Part shown: positions 28,986 through 41,118 of the stretch, one piece after another
Numbering within the stretch: the stretch's first letter is position 1
How the letters are laid out: the number at the start of each line of letters is the position of its first letter
The notes under the pieces: model-generated
The model's input: the letters and a program-made list of their open reading frames with translations, nothing else
Told to the model about the DNA's origin: nothing
Database searches by the model: none
Source: Pseudorasbora parva
Lineage: Eukaryota > Chordata > Actinopteri > Cypriniformes > Gobionidae
Assembly (NCBI RefSeq): GCF_024679245.1
Contig: NC_090195.1
Coordinates: 7,221,300-7,285,299 of the forward strand
Reading direction: 5' to 3'
DNA length: 64,000 nt
Made by a program: the position numbers and the translations under genes

Positions 28986-30836
28986 ATGTCCAATATACAG
29001 AACCTCCAGTCCTTCGGTAAGTTGCACGAGTTTACAAACGGACATCTTGAGCATTGTGTTGTTTGGTGTCTGCACAAATGTATCGATACGATATCGTTAT
29101 TTAAATGCTTGCTGCAAAAAACAGCAACAAACAAACCTTCAAAAAACAAACAAACAAAACATTCGCATGCCTGGGAAAGCTCATTGGGGAAATATTGGTG
29201 TCTTTAATTATTTTATTTTTTTACTTCGGTAAAACTCATGTTAGCACAATCCGTATACAGTACAAAAATACATATTTCCGTTGTTCAAAGAGGTTCTTTA
29301 TGGTAGAAGGTTCTTTGGATTCTTAATATGCTTAACAATAATAATAATAAATATTTTTTTTAAAAACGATTCTTTTAGATGTTTCCTAAAGTTCTTTGTG
29401 GAAAATAAAATGGTGGTTCTTCTATGACATCACCGTGAAAACCCCCTTTTGCAACCTTTAATTATTCTTTGGTAATTCACGGTTTCAATCGTGTGGCAAA
29501 GGGATAGTTGACCTAAAAAAAAAACTATTTACACTCAAGTTGTTCTAAACCTTTGAGTTTCTATGTTAAACTAAATGTTTTTAGGAATCGTTGGTAACCA
29601 AACTTTTGCATGCCCATCGACTTCTCTTATTGACTTTTCTCGATGTTCTCATGCTATGGATGTCAATAAAGACCAACAACCATCGGTTAAAAATATTCTT
29701 GAAAAATCATCTCGTGTTCAGCAGGACAAAGAAACTCATACAGGTTTGGAACAACTTGAGGGTGAGTAAATGGATGACAATTTTTTTTGGGTGAACTATC
29801 CTTTTAAAAACCTGACTGTTCAGCCTTTGCTTAAAGGGATAGTTTAACCAAAAATACATTTGTCATCCATTTACTCACCATCAAGTTGTTCCAAACCTGT
29901 ATGAATTTCTTCTGCTGAACACAAAGGATATTGTGAAGAATGTTGGCAACTAACAGTTAATGGACCATCCATAGACTTGCATAGTTTATTTTCTTACTAT
30001 AGAAGTGAATGGGGTCCACCAACTGCTTAGTTCCTCATACTTCAAAATATCAGCTTGTGTTCAACAGAAGAAATAAACTCAGTTTGGCGCTGTTTTGGGT
30101 TAACTTTTTGGCAGTAAAATGTATAGGTATGCATTTATAGGCTTAAAAAAATAGTGTGTATGTATACACGCACACAATCACTCCCTTTCAGATTTAGCTC
30201 TTTATGATCTGACTTGATAAATTCCCATTGTGCAAATTGAGCTCAGGCTTGCTCATTGTGGTAGTACATAACCTGAGGCTGCGAGATTTGTTTCTTGTAA
30301 CAAAGACTGAAGTGTTTCATTGTTTCTCCATAGATCCCTTTGCTGATGCAACTAAGGGTGACGACTTGCTCCCGGCTGGGACGGAGGATAAAATCCACAT
30401 AAGGATTCAACAAAGGAACGGCCGCAAAACGCTGACCACAGTTCAGGGCATCGCAGATGATTATGATAAAAAGAAGCTTGTAAAAGCCTTTAAGAAGGTA
30501 CGTTCTAACTCCTAGTTATTTCTAAGCATTTCGCCCAAAGTGTTCGGCATTAATGTTGTGCTGTTTTATTTAACAGAAATTTGCCTGCAATGGTACGGTG
30601 ATCGAGCACCCAGAGTATGGGGAGGTGATTCAGTTACAGGGTGACCAAAGGAAGAATATCTGTCAATTTCTTCTGGAGGTGAAGTATACATATTCATGGA
30701 ATAACATGTTACTGCTTGCAAGCTGTTTGTCGGTTAGCTTTCCCTTGTGGGTTTGCAAGCAATTACTCATTTCCGTCTTGCTATTTTACAGATCAACATC
30801 GTAAAAGAGGAGCAGTTGAAGGTTCACGGGTTCTAA
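28986..30836 (+). CDS. eif1b: Translation initiation factor eIF1B (SUI1 family), 4 exons
   Basis: Exons are 28986-29016, 30334-30497, 30577-30678 and 30792-30836, joining in frame to 113 residues, the exact length of human EIF1B. eIF1 binds the 40S ribosomal subunit near the P site and enforces start-codon choice during scanning. The protein starts MSNIQNLQSFDPFADATKG, and the SUI1 fold fills the rest, with RNGRKTLTTVQGI, the basic KKLVKAFKKKFACNGT and the end EEQLKVHGF. The segments DATKGDD, FLLE and VKEEQ fit EIF1B better than EIF1. Lys replaces the Tyr usual in TEDYIHIR, and INIV replaces VGIV; both are mild differences. Intron 1 contains two MITEs. It is divergent from yme1l1. Confidence 0.95.
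29498..29806. mobile_element. MITE in eif1b intron 1 (GGGATAGTT family)
   Basis: The left end AAAGGGATAGTTGACCTAAA (29498) is mirrored by TTTTTTGGGTGAACTATCCTTTT at the right. The arms also share CTCAAGTTGTTCTAAACC and its inverse near 29748. Confidence 0.75.
29834..30110. mobile_element. Second, truncated GGGATAGTT-family MITE in eif1b intron 1
   Basis: Begins AAAGGGATAGTTTAACCAAA and continues with family sequence (TTACTCACCATCAAGTTGTTCC). The right terminus is lost. Confidence 0.65.
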
Positions 30837-31929
30837 AACGATGGCTCCTCCAGGGCTTTCTAAAGGACTGCACCAGCATGTAGCAATCCTAGTTTATTCA
30901 TGGCAGGGTTTTAGTGAACACATGCAAACAACACTGACAGCAGGGTGAAACTGTTTTTGCAGTCATTTCAAGCTCGACTCTTCATAATGACCTCAACCGG
31001 ACCACTAATTCCAGGCTGGTCCGACTTAGATACTGAATCTTTTTTGCTGATGCTTGTGACCGTTTTATGATTGATACACTCCATTGCACGATATCTTTTT
31101 ATCAAGGACAATAAAGTTATGTGACTTTGCACATTTGTGGCTATATGTCTTCTTACCTCATAACACTTATTTGAATGCTACAGATTAAACATTTTATACC
31201 AAAGTATTAACTCTCAGAGCTATCCGACTACATATTGCGAGTTTAAATTTAGATGGCACAAAGCTCAATAACTGCGTTCATTCCACATAGCTTGCATGAA
31301 GTCAAAACCATTTAATTAGAAATGGTATCCAAGTTTTACAATTGTTTCTGTATTGCAATGTAATTGAGCAATCGATTTTATAGGCAGTTTACTTTTAGCA
31401 TGATTTTTAATATGAACATGTTGGAAATTCTCTTGTATGGAATAAGCGGACTTGACTTTATTCTGAGTAGTTCAACTGGTTTTAGTTGGTAAACCATTTT
31501 TGTTCACTCTTGTGGTTTGGCACATTGTCAGGGCTGGAAATCCTTTCAGCTGTGGCCTAAGTCTGCAGTGTCCTGGCTGTCCCGTCAGGCTCAAACATAA
31601 GCGTAATCCTCTTTAAAGGGCATGGAGTGGAGTTTGTGATGAAAGGATGCCAATCTCACTGCTTACTGCATGGGCATTTAGACACTTTACCATAACAAAG
31701 ACAGTTTGAAAAGTCATTACTTGAGACTTTATTTGCAATAATTATGCATTTGTTTGTATTCTGGGAAATCACAAGGCTCTTTTATTAACCGAAACTCAAA
31801 CAAAATACACTGTCAGATTGATAATCCATAATCCAACCAATTCAAATGACTTGAATGCATTCACCAAAAAAGATTAAGTCACTGACCAGTAGTTTTGAAG
31901 CAAGTCATTGAATCATTAACAATAGCATT
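30837..31929. other. eif1b 3'UTR and flank
   Basis: The 3'UTR probably ends near 31130, after the AATAAA at 31110. The remainder is unique-looking sequence without a gene. The block 31500-31680 looks non-repetitive and GC-balanced. Confidence 0.5.
31110..31115 (+). promoter_or_regulatory. Polyadenylation signal of eif1b
   Basis: AATAAA within CAAGGACAATAAAGTTATG, 274 bp after the stop codon. Confidence 0.7.
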
Positions 31930-31934
31930 TTGCA

Positions 31935-32180
31935 TCTTGTGTTTGTGTTTTGGCCTGAAGCTCCGTCCTCCACCTATCGACCAATCATGAAGTCAGTAGT
32001 GTTTCTGCATCCGGGTTGCCAGATCTGCTCTAGTTACCACAGCTGGAGCTACAAACGTTCCTGCAGGATCCTGCAGCCAATCTGGCAAATTCGAGTCAGG
32101 GTGGAGGGGGATACACTGCTCTACAGTCATTTGAAAGTCATTGCAGGACCAGTTTTGGCCACAATCTTACATACACTTAA
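31935..32180 (+). repeat. Dispersed repeat, copy A (paired with 58690-58910)
   Basis: Blocks such as GTTTTGGCCTGAAGCTCC, TGCATCCGGGTTGCCAG and TCCTGCAGCCAATCTGGCAA recur, inverted, at 58690-58910. The likeness shows up in translation, but the DNA itself is nearly as similar and no known domain is present. Confidence 0.75.
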
Positions 32181-32918
32181 TTTAAGAATACATTCATGAA
32201 GAGCTACACACAAAATATGAACAAATAAAATGTAGTAATATATAAAATACCCAGAACAGACAAAAATACATCACAAAACACTAAAATCACATCTATAAGA
32301 ACACGTTTTTAAACATGGCATCATGCCATCAAATGTTTTGTTTTCGTCTGTCGATACGGAATCTATAACTTTTTGTTAGCGAAGATCCAATTTGATTTGG
32401 GTGAAAATTGGACAAATGGTTGAGGAGGAGTTTGAAAAAGTTGGTTTTGAAAGAAAATCAAAATGGCGGACAGGAAGTTCATCCGACTATTGCAAAATTG
32501 GTATCTATGTTCTTGGCCTGACCCAATGAATTAAGACCAGTTCTTCTCTACATTAGGCTAATTAAATCAAACATAGTTAGCATTTTTGTAAATTTCATTA
32601 CAACTTTTGACCATTAGCGCTGCCCCATAACATCTTGGGTAGCCTACCTTCAGGAAATGGTGCTCAAGACATACCGAGTTTCATAATGATACGCCAATGC
32701 GTTCATAACTAGCATTTTATGACAAAATTAAAAATGGCTGGTATGAGAAAATTGGGTTTTGTTTGACTCGGCATGCTGCACCAAAAATCTAAAGAGACCA
32801 GTTTTTGGGCCAGACCATGCAGAAGTTATATGCAAAAAGAGCATTTTTTCATTTATCCTGAACACTAGGTGGCACTGTGGCGAAACTGTGCAGGAAACAT
32901 TGTCATTTGTCATAAAAC

Positions 32919-33446
32919 AATGGCTGCATCCGAAACCTGGAAAATGCTGCCATCGGAGGACACATTTCAAGCCAGAAAGGCATCGAGCCACGTCCAAATC
33001 TAATGTTTGCTCTACTTCCTGTCTCCTGAGATACCTTCATTTGAGCAATTTTTCAAGGCATCATTCATGTATCCTTCGCCGCCTTTGATATCTCACAATC
33101 CTGTGCTTTCCATTCAGTGACAGTTGAGCTGGGGGGGAAATATGGCGTCCAAAAGTTTTGTTTGCGGGTCAGTTTGTGTGTAAATGTACGTTTTTTACCA
33201 ACATATCACATTTCTGATATCATTTCTAGCGAGAAATCACAACTGTAGTAATTGAATATGTGTTTAGTTCTCACCAAAGCTCTCTCTATTTAGCTGTAGA
33301 TCATTAAACTGTTACACTGCCTTAGAAGTCTGTCGGAAATTAGTTCCGTGAGGTGCCTTCGTGCACAAACGCTGCCTGCAGAGTCATTGTCTGATGAGGC
33401 AGCGAGGCAACGAGTCAGCTGCCTAGGTTTTTGGACGCAGCCACTG
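32919..33446. mobile_element. TIR element (CARTGGCTGC ends)
   Basis: CAATGGCTGCATCCGAAACC at the left matches CAGTGGCTGCGTCCAAAAAC read inward from the right. No target duplication or transposase was found. Confidence 0.6.
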
Positions 33447-33448
33447 TG

Positions 33449-33566
33449 CTCCTCAATCAGCTCCCTAATTCAGTAGTCAGGGCACTGCTCAGGACACAAG
33501 TCAATGGGCTGACTTCCTGATCAATGCCCTGACTACTGAACTAGAGAGCTGATTGAGACGCACCCC
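33449..33566. repeat. Near-palindromic hairpin element, copy 1
   Basis: AATCAGCTCCCTAATTCAGT pairs with its inverse ACTGAACTAGAGAGCTGATT across a short loop. A relative lies at 57566-57672. Confidence 0.75.
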
Positions 33567-34179
33567 ATGTTTGATCACAGTATATTAAAGCATTGCGGCG
33601 ATATAGTCTCATGTTCATTTTGTCGTATACATTCACGTTATTCTAGAACATGTTTTTGTCTGCATTTTCTGAAGATGATCTGGTTCAAATTTGTAAAAAA
33701 TCAGAGCAACGGCCTAAGGAAGTTTGAAAAGTAGGTTTTTCTGAAAATTCAAAATGGCAGAAAGATTTTCATGAGGTCATAGGGTGCAATCAAATCCTCT
33801 TGACCCAAGGAATCAGAAGAAAAATTAATCTATGTTGTCTTACAGTACAAAACTTGGACAGTTGGTGGGGCTCGAGGGATTGAGTTAGAGACTCCGAATT
33901 TGCTATGATGTCAGTTCTCTATCAGTGCGCCAAATTGCATAACTTTCCCGCAAGCAGTTCTATGTGCTGCCGTAGACTTCTCGAGCAGAAGAAGCTTCAC
34001 AAATGATGTGGACAAATATACATATGTTGTGGTATGTTTTGATTTAACTTACACCGTTAAAATTAATTCGTAAAATGAGGAAATTGATTTTTGATTTCAA
34101 ATAAACCCCATATCTTCTTGTTGTGAATGATATATTCATCTTATCTCTTGAATATATTCATATATTCACTCACTTCACC

Positions 34180-34433
34180 TTTTTTTGTGAACCTGTATAC
34201 ATTTCTTTCTTATACTAAACACAAAAGATGATATTTTGAAGAATATGGGTAACCAAAGTTGATGTACCTCATGGACTTCCACAATATGGTAAAAAATACT
34301 ATGGAAGTCCATCAACTTTTTGGTTACCTTTTTTTTATTTATTTATTTATTTGTGTTCATACAGGTTTGGAAAAACTCAAGGGTAAGTAAATTATGACAA
34401 TTTTCATTTTTGGGGGTGAACTATCCCTTTAAA
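34180..34433. mobile_element. Degenerate GGGATAGTT-family MITE with internal palindrome
   Basis: The right end TTTTGGGGGTGAACTATCCCTTTAA is clear. Internally, GTTGATGTACCTCATGGACTTCC is partly inverted at 34304-34320. The left end is decayed. Confidence 0.55.
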
Positions 34434-34440
34434 TATCAAT

Positions 34441-36470
34441 AGATACAACATTTGATTGTAATAATGTATTAGTAAATGCTGAACTTTATTCATCATTCAT
34501 TAAATGCTTTAGAATAATTTTTCATTGTTAGTTTATGTTAACTGATACTGATGAAACCTTATTGTAAAGTGTTCCCATATCTTTTTTTTGAGTGCAGTTT
34601 GTAAAAAAGCAAAGACAGTTTTCCCATTAAGATGTGTAGGAGTGAATTGCTGAGTTTTGGTCTCAGCAGTTTAGTGGCTGGTGTCTGAATAAGATGGAAA
34701 CAGACGGAGCACGTGCGGATGCCTGGGGCTGTCCACCGTCCTCTCCGCTCCACTCCATTACCTCCAGCAGACAAACACACTGAGTTAATGATGGATGTCT
34801 CTGATTCATCAGCACACTCTTCCTGCTCTTAATGCTTTATTGTATTATTTCCCCCCACTCATTTTAACAATCAGTCCATTCATATCTGAACGATTGATCT
34901 TGTCACTTTTTTAGTCTTAAAAGCCATTTTACAGCTCACTGAGTTTAACACGCTTATTGTGTTTAAATATGAAAAAAAGAAATGGCTATGTATGCATATG
35001 TATTAATTCCACATGAGAGCTTGATATTGGACAAAACTGTTAAACGCCCGTCTGGCAGTCAGCAGATTCCATTATTTTTTGTTTGTGTTTAGCCAGAGGC
35101 CAGCCAGCTGTTATTGTTTTTGTGTGGTATTGCATTCCCGAGCATTCACCCTTCTCACGTCTCTATAAGCAGTGATTCAGCTTCAGATGCTTTCACTGCA
35201 GATTGTCCATGAATATTCCTAGTGACACTGACCCCTACCTCCAGGTTTATTGGAGTGCCGCTGTCATTTCTGACCAACAGGCCGAGAAGTAGATGCGCGG
35301 AACAGCTTCTCTGTCCATGCACATAATGAAACTGGGAAAATTCATCACACCGTTTGCCAAGGCTAACCCAGAGAGCAAGCAACCATCGAAACAGTGTTAA
35401 ATGGTAAATGTGTCAGTGTTAACTGCATTAAATAGACCTCATGCAAAAGTGGTTATTGTTTATTAATAGATTATATTCACCAACAATACTTTCTCACCAT
35501 AGATAACATTCTAAATCTTGACGTTTTTTTGTTTGTTTTTTAGACACATCAAGATTTAGACATCAGCATATGAATCTCAACAATGGTGACATGCTTCATG
35601 CTGTAAGCCATAAGTTCTGTAATATGGTAGCTCCCATCATGAATTTTGGCATAAAGCATGTCACCATTGTTAAGATTCATATGCTGATTCTTGTCTGTCT
35701 GTCTGTAATTTTTTTTTTTTACAGTATATTTAAAAATCACCATTCAGCTGGCTTGGTAAACACTGTTACAAAGATCATAAACTCACCGCTAAAGTAAACA
35801 TTGATAGTAAACATAATGGTGACCAAAAATGTTCAATAAAATATCAAAATCTAAACCTCTGTTAATTTCCAAAAAGAACTTCTGCTGAGCTCTTGAGAGA
35901 TGTATTGTCTTCTTTTATCTTCAGTTGATTTTCAGGCTGTTTGGCTTTAAGGCAGTTGCAGTTGTTGTGTTTCCTTTTCCGATCCAATCACATTGATTAA
36001 ATGCCATTACCATTGATTTTTGGATGCAAGTTTCAATTTTTTTTTCAACATTAATTGCAGGTGCAAATGTGATATTGATTCAGTGCAGTTAACATTTACA
36101 CATTAACATTGATTTAGCGTTGTTTTGATGGTGGTTTGCTATCTGGGAAACCAGTCCATGCTCAGTTGATTCAGCTGATGTGCAAGCTGGTTTCTCATTG
36201 CTACCTGCTAAAGATTGTCCAAAACCCCAGTAAAACCTGCTCACAGATGAGTCCAAGACTGACTAAAAATACTATAGTATACTGTCTTTTTTCAGCAGGT
36301 TAAATACACCAAAAACTGCTGGTTAGTATTAACTTTGAGGTGTGGGAAATTCATTTATGAATTATGATGCAGGTGAAGGTAAAACCTAATGAAGGTCAAC
36401 AGGCAAAAATAATTATAGCCAGCATCATGCTGTCCAAACAAAACTAAAAAACTAAAGACAAGTCTTATAT
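34441..36470. other. Gene-free stretch
   Basis: No gene recognised. Two unique-looking islands (34600-34830 and 35080-35400) are not obviously repetitive. A hairpin lies at 35562-35689. Confidence 0.4.
35562..35689. repeat. Inverted repeat with ~36-bp arms
   Basis: ATCAGCATATGAATCTCAAC at the left matches the inverse of GTTAAGATTCATATGCTGAT at the right; both arms continue into CAATGGTGACATGCTT and its complement. The loop is ~50 bp. It may be a short hairpin MITE. Confidence 0.8.
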
Positions 36471-37776
36471 TTAAAGCAGCACTAGGTAACTTTTCAACCT
36501 TCATAATATATTTTTTAAGACTCTTGTGATGATAAATCGACTTACAATAGGTTGAATGACACGTCTGCCATAGCCTGATGGGGTCTGTATCGTTTTTAAT
36601 CGTACTTTTAAACTTCGGGTGTCGGGTAGTAACCCGAGAACAAAAAGAACTACAAAATTCGACTGCTTTACGGCATATACGTCACTTCCACCAACACACA
36701 CACTTCCTTACATTCGGACGTGCGAGCCCAACTTTGTTCGTCGGATAATATAGTCATGTCCGAAGCAGCAGAGACACATAAGAAAGAAAACGTTTTGTTG
36801 GAGGAAAGCAATAAGAGGAAACGAAAAAGTGATGTGATTAAAGGCAGGACGAGGATCATCATGTGACCAGCGTTTGCTCGTCAGCGTGAGCTGAAAGAGG
36901 CGTGTCCGACCGATGCTGTCATGCTTGTTACGGTGAGCTACCACTCAAACATTGAACTGAAGTATCATATAGATTCTGTAAAACGGTAACCAATAGACGA
37001 CTATAATGACGCTGGCTTGTAAACGTGAGCATCGTGATTATTTGGCGTTTGAGAAAAATAAAACCCATGAAATTATATTCATATGACATGCTGAAGCATA
37101 TACATTTGGTTGCTAGGCAACTTGGGGGAGAGGACGCTGGCGTTGTCTGTTCGCCGCTTCTCCACCCACAACAAATCATGTTAATGTACTATTAGATTTA
37201 CATTTTATTTTATTTCCTTATGTTTGTGACTAGTCTAACAGTCAGAGCTACAATTGGGACTGTTGCTGATTGCTGGCAGCCACTGAGAAGTCGTTGTTCG
37301 TCGTTTCGCCGTTTTCAACCGCTTCTCTAATGTTTACGTTTGAATTGCTGCGGTTGGTTTCTGGTTTGGAGGACATTTGATGTTTTTCGCCGCGACTGCT
37401 CACTGGTGGTCTCCCTTGGGCTTAAGCTGCATGGTGGCTGAAGTTTGCACCGGGCTAGCGTCATCCGGGCTCTCGTCGTCGGCGTCCGGCATGATGTTGG
37501 GATGTTCTGCTTCTCGGCTGCGCCGCTGTTCCGTCCTGCATTGCGACCGTGGAGCGACATCTGCGCCGGCCCCGGTGTGTCCACAGAAGTGCCCGGAGGA
37601 ATGTTCTGCCTCCTGCATGGTGCTGCAGCGATCCCCATCGTTTGAATCATCATGAAGAAGACCCATCATCTGGTCTTCAGCTGTCGTGCCTCGGCGATGT
37701 CATCGGGACACTGCCGCTGGGAGAAATCTGAAACATGGAGTGGACCACAGTGTGCTGCGGAGCTAACAGAGACTTC

Positions 37777-37865
37777 CACCATCAGCTGTTTTCTGTCCAC
37801 CATCAGCTCTGTTTCTGTTCACCATCAGCTCTGTTTCTGTTCACCATCAGCTCTATTTCTGTTCT
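37777..37865. repeat. Short tandem repeat, ~22-bp unit
   Basis: The unit CACCATCAGCTCTGTTTCTGTT is repeated about four times within the nested retroposon-like segment. Confidence 0.8.
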
Positions 37866-37998
37866 GTTTTCTGTGTTGGTTGATTGTTTGTAGTATTCTA
37901 TATTTTTACTTGTTATTCATTTTTTGTTGTTATCCCCCCCCCCCCCTTTGTTGCACTTTGAGATTCTTCGGAATGAAAAGTGCATTATAAATAAAATC

Positions 37999-38028
<30 letters not shown>
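37860..38028 (+). mobile_element. 3' end of a nested retroposon with (ATT)n tail
   Basis: GAAAAGTGCATTATAAATAAAATC followed by (ATT)n resembles 3' ends of fish LINE/SINE retroposons. The 5' limit could not be placed and may lie near 37200. Confidence 0.5.
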
Positions 38029-38030
<2 letters not shown>

Positions 38031-38378
38031 GCCACTGACTGTAACGTTACCTGGGATGAAGACATTTCACACGCGACGCGACGCAAGAAGAACTCCGAAC
38101 TCCTCTTGCAGTGTTCAGGTTAACTGTTAGTGCTGCACCAACCCGCGGCGCCACTTTTATGAAGTTATTTGGCCCGCACCGCACCACTGTATATATTTTT
38201 ACAACCCAAGACGACCCGCGCATCACTAGTTCAGGGCTATCAGGGTTGCCATGTCAAATGCACGCGCGATGGCATCCCCTGTTGTAGGATGACAGATCTT
38301 ACGACAGTAGTTGAGGACATTATTTTTTCCAAACTGTAGGGGGACCCCGAGAGCAAAAGTAGCCAAGTGCTGCTTTAA

Positions 38379-40239
38379 TGGATTTTCATTGACATTTGAT
38401 ACAAACACTGAAACAATTCATAAAACATCAATGAAAATATAAAATTATTAATCCACAGATATTACAAATGATGTAAAAGTAAATAAAGTTACCTCAATCA
38501 TTGTGACAACCTGCCCCAACCTGATATTTATGAAAAATAGAAAGTGAATAAATGGGTAACTACTGCATAAATATAATTTAGTACCATAAAATCCCCTAAA
38601 AATACAAATATTAAAATAAAAAACATTACTGAATTAAAATATAGTAGCCTACAATCATTTCATTGAAATAAAAATAAAACAATCAGAGGGTTAAAAGTTT
38701 TAGTTGTTTGAAATGTATAACCCTGATGGTACAATTAAACTTGAGTCTCTAGTTACTGAGAATAAATAAACTTAATTTAGCCAATTCCCTTACTACTGCT
38801 ATCTGCATTGACTCTTATTTCAATTAATCATTTTTTATTCCTCTGACAGAAGACAGAAATGCTCAGAGGAGAGAAGTTCCATTGTTTTTCCGCTGATCTC
38901 CATGTGTCTCTTTGTGAGAATGCTGTCTGTACAAATTAATCTATATGTCAGTACTTTTGAAACCAGCAGATGGCGATATATAATTGATATCGGTGTACAC
39001 CCACCTTGCCAATTTATCACTTTTGATAGATTAAATATCAAATATTAAAACTGTTTTCTCCACACATCTTTAAGCAGACGCATCCTATACACAGATAAAA
39101 TATTCCGTTGAAAGCAAAGCACTGTAGGCCTCTATAAAAGTGTAATGAATGCTGACATAACATATGGTGTCAGTCCCTTAGAGCCCAAACACCCCCCTCT
39201 TCTCACTCTACACACTCAACCTGAAAACAGCAGCTCCTCAAAATGATGGCATACATCCAGTTCTTCTGTTCTAGTCTTCCCTCAACCTTCATCAACAGAG
39301 CAGGTTGCCAGACACATCCGCACTTCCCTTTCAGAGACACCTGAGTTCTGAGATTGTACCTGGTTCAGTGACCATGACGGGGTGCAGATCTGCATTGGTA
39401 ATGTTTGGGGAAGGAGGTGTGGAGCCTTTGCTGCTAATAGCACTAAAATATCCCAATTAAAAGAGGGAACAGGGGACTATGTGTTTTCATTGGCTCGTGC
39501 TCACGGTGTCGGCAGCTGCCAGGGAAACGGACGGTCTGGCGTCGCTACAATATGTTTCTCTGAGTGATCCGTTTTTAGAGATGAGAAGGGAGTCATTGAG
39601 ATGGCTGTTTACCATATGCACGCAAAAAAGTTCACACTTACACTTTTTTTTAATCATGCTCAGATATGTACGCGGTTAATTGGTGAGACAACAAACTTGA
39701 TCGTAATTACATCGTGTGGAATTGTTATGCTGGTTCTTTGGGGGGTTTGTGGGTCGTGGTGGACACCTCGGGTGTTTTGTTCACTGAGATAAGCGTCACA
39801 AAGTCAGCCAGAGAGCATTAAACTGCTTTGACCGGAGATAGATAGAACTGGTGATGAAAGCATCGCCCTGAGCCTCATGGTAGCTCTGTTCCAATAGTTC
39901 CTAGTGACCTAGACAGAATTTTTAGGCATGTACTCGACATGACGGCTGTTTGAAACATTAGGTAGAACACTAATTAACGTCTTCTAAGAGATTCTGCTCA
40001 CATTTAAGGCAGAAATACATCTGTCCTTAATGGCTGGCTGTCTCAGAACACAAAGAGCTCAGAAATAGATAAAATTGAGAAAAAACAATTGGGCGATGGA
40101 ACCGGAAGTGCTAAAATGCTAACTCGCTTCTTGATTTTAGCCAACAAAAATACATCCACTGCAGCATTCTGGTAGAGATATCTTGGTTAGATTAGCAATA
40201 TGTGCTGTTGTTATATTTATATGGCATTTTTCTGGGTCC
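38379..40239. other. Gene-free stretch
   Basis: AT-rich to 39060, then mixed sequence. No gene, RNA or clear element recognised. Confidence 0.35.
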
Positions 40240-41100
40240 TCAAAGTGGAGGGAATCTGGATGATGCGGTGGCAGCCATATTGCGCCAGAACGCCCACCAC
40301 ACACACCATCTGATTGGTGGAGAGGAGAGCGAGGGAGGAAGCCAATCAGGATAGAGGGATGATTAGGAGGCCATGATGGACAGTGGCCAATGGGCAAATT
40401 TGGCCAGGGTGCCGGGGTTACACCTCTACTCTTTTTCATCCTTGGATTTTTAATGACCACAGAGAGTCAGGACCTCGGTTTAAAGGTGGGGTAAGTGCTT
40501 TCTGGTAACCGTTGTTGGTATTTCAAATCACCAAAACAAACACGCCCCTACCCCCAAAATGGTCTCGCCCCTATTTTGATAGCTCTGCCCCACACATAGC
40601 CTACTTAACCCAGGCAACGACTATGGCAAAATCTGTGTGTTACTAGTTCAGGTCGAATATTCAACAAAAAAGTCACCCCTCATCACAAAAACACAAATCG
40701 TTCTTATGAAAAACTCGATAGTACACGAGCACGACAGTCCAACTAATGAACATATTACAATTATGACAAGATTAGAAAGTTATAGCGATCACAAAACACA
40801 AATCGTTCTCATGAACAACTCGACAACTCTTCTCACCATCAATAGTTGACACGCCCCTTACCTGCTGATTGGCTACAAGTTTGTTATTGGACTCGGCCTG
40901 AGTCTGTTTTATAAAACGTTTTTTTAATAACACCCCACCGTTAACTTCTCATCCGAAGGACAGAATTGTGATATAATCCAAAAATTATGCAAATAAGCCT
41001 CTAGGTCCAACCCGGCCCACATCCAAGTGTGACGTCAGAAGCCACGCCCATATCCAAATAAGTCAAACTCCGCCCTGCTGCCGATTCTTAGGATTTTATT
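40240..41100. repeat. Dispersed fish repeat, split by a TTAA element
   Basis: Sequence such as GGCCAATGGGCAAATTTGGC and GACCACAGAGAGTCAGGACC is typical of a widespread fish repeat as I remember it. It stops at GACCTCGGTT (40480) and resumes as TTAACTTCTCATCCGAAGGAC at 40941, with a younger element between. Confidence 0.6.
40483..40940. mobile_element. TTAA-flanked MITE inserted in an older repeat
   Basis: AGGTGGGGTAA at the left and CACCCCACCG at the right form short inverted ends. TTAA abuts both sides (40479-40482 and 40941-40944), and the interrupted repeat reads through across the insertion. Confidence 0.7.
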
Positions 41101-41118
41101 GCTAATGCTGATCATTGC

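Larger units (their letters stand above)
32320..33990. repeat. Old transposon-derived repeat block
   Basis: Two halves (about 32320-32918 and 33640-33990) have the style of a degenerate fish repeat family, with ATCAAAATGGCGGACAGGAA and its relative TTCAAAATGGCAGAAAG. Younger elements sit between them. No gene is visible. Confidence 0.45.
36475..38374. mobile_element. 1.9-kb TTAA-flanked DNA transposon
   Basis: The ends AGCAGCACTAGGTAACTTTT and, inverted at the right, AGCAGCACTTGGCTACTTTT are flanked by TTAA at 36471-36474 and 38375-38378. A short frame from 36756 (MSEAAETHKKENVLLEES) is rich in charged residues and stops after about 36 codons; it is not a recognisable transposase. Other repeats lie inside, including a retroposon-like unit ending in (ATT)n. 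The type could be Kolobok or piggyBac. Confidence 0.75.

Noticed and set aside
31930..32199. Possible conserved protein shared with 58627-58905
   Set aside because: DNA similarity is as strong as protein similarity, and there is no recognisable domain; treated as a dispersed repeat.
37327..37990. Cluster of overlapping open frames on both strands in a GC-rich patch
   Set aside because: Lies inside a TTAA transposon and a retroposon-like insertion; frames on both strands reflect base composition, and none resembles a known family.
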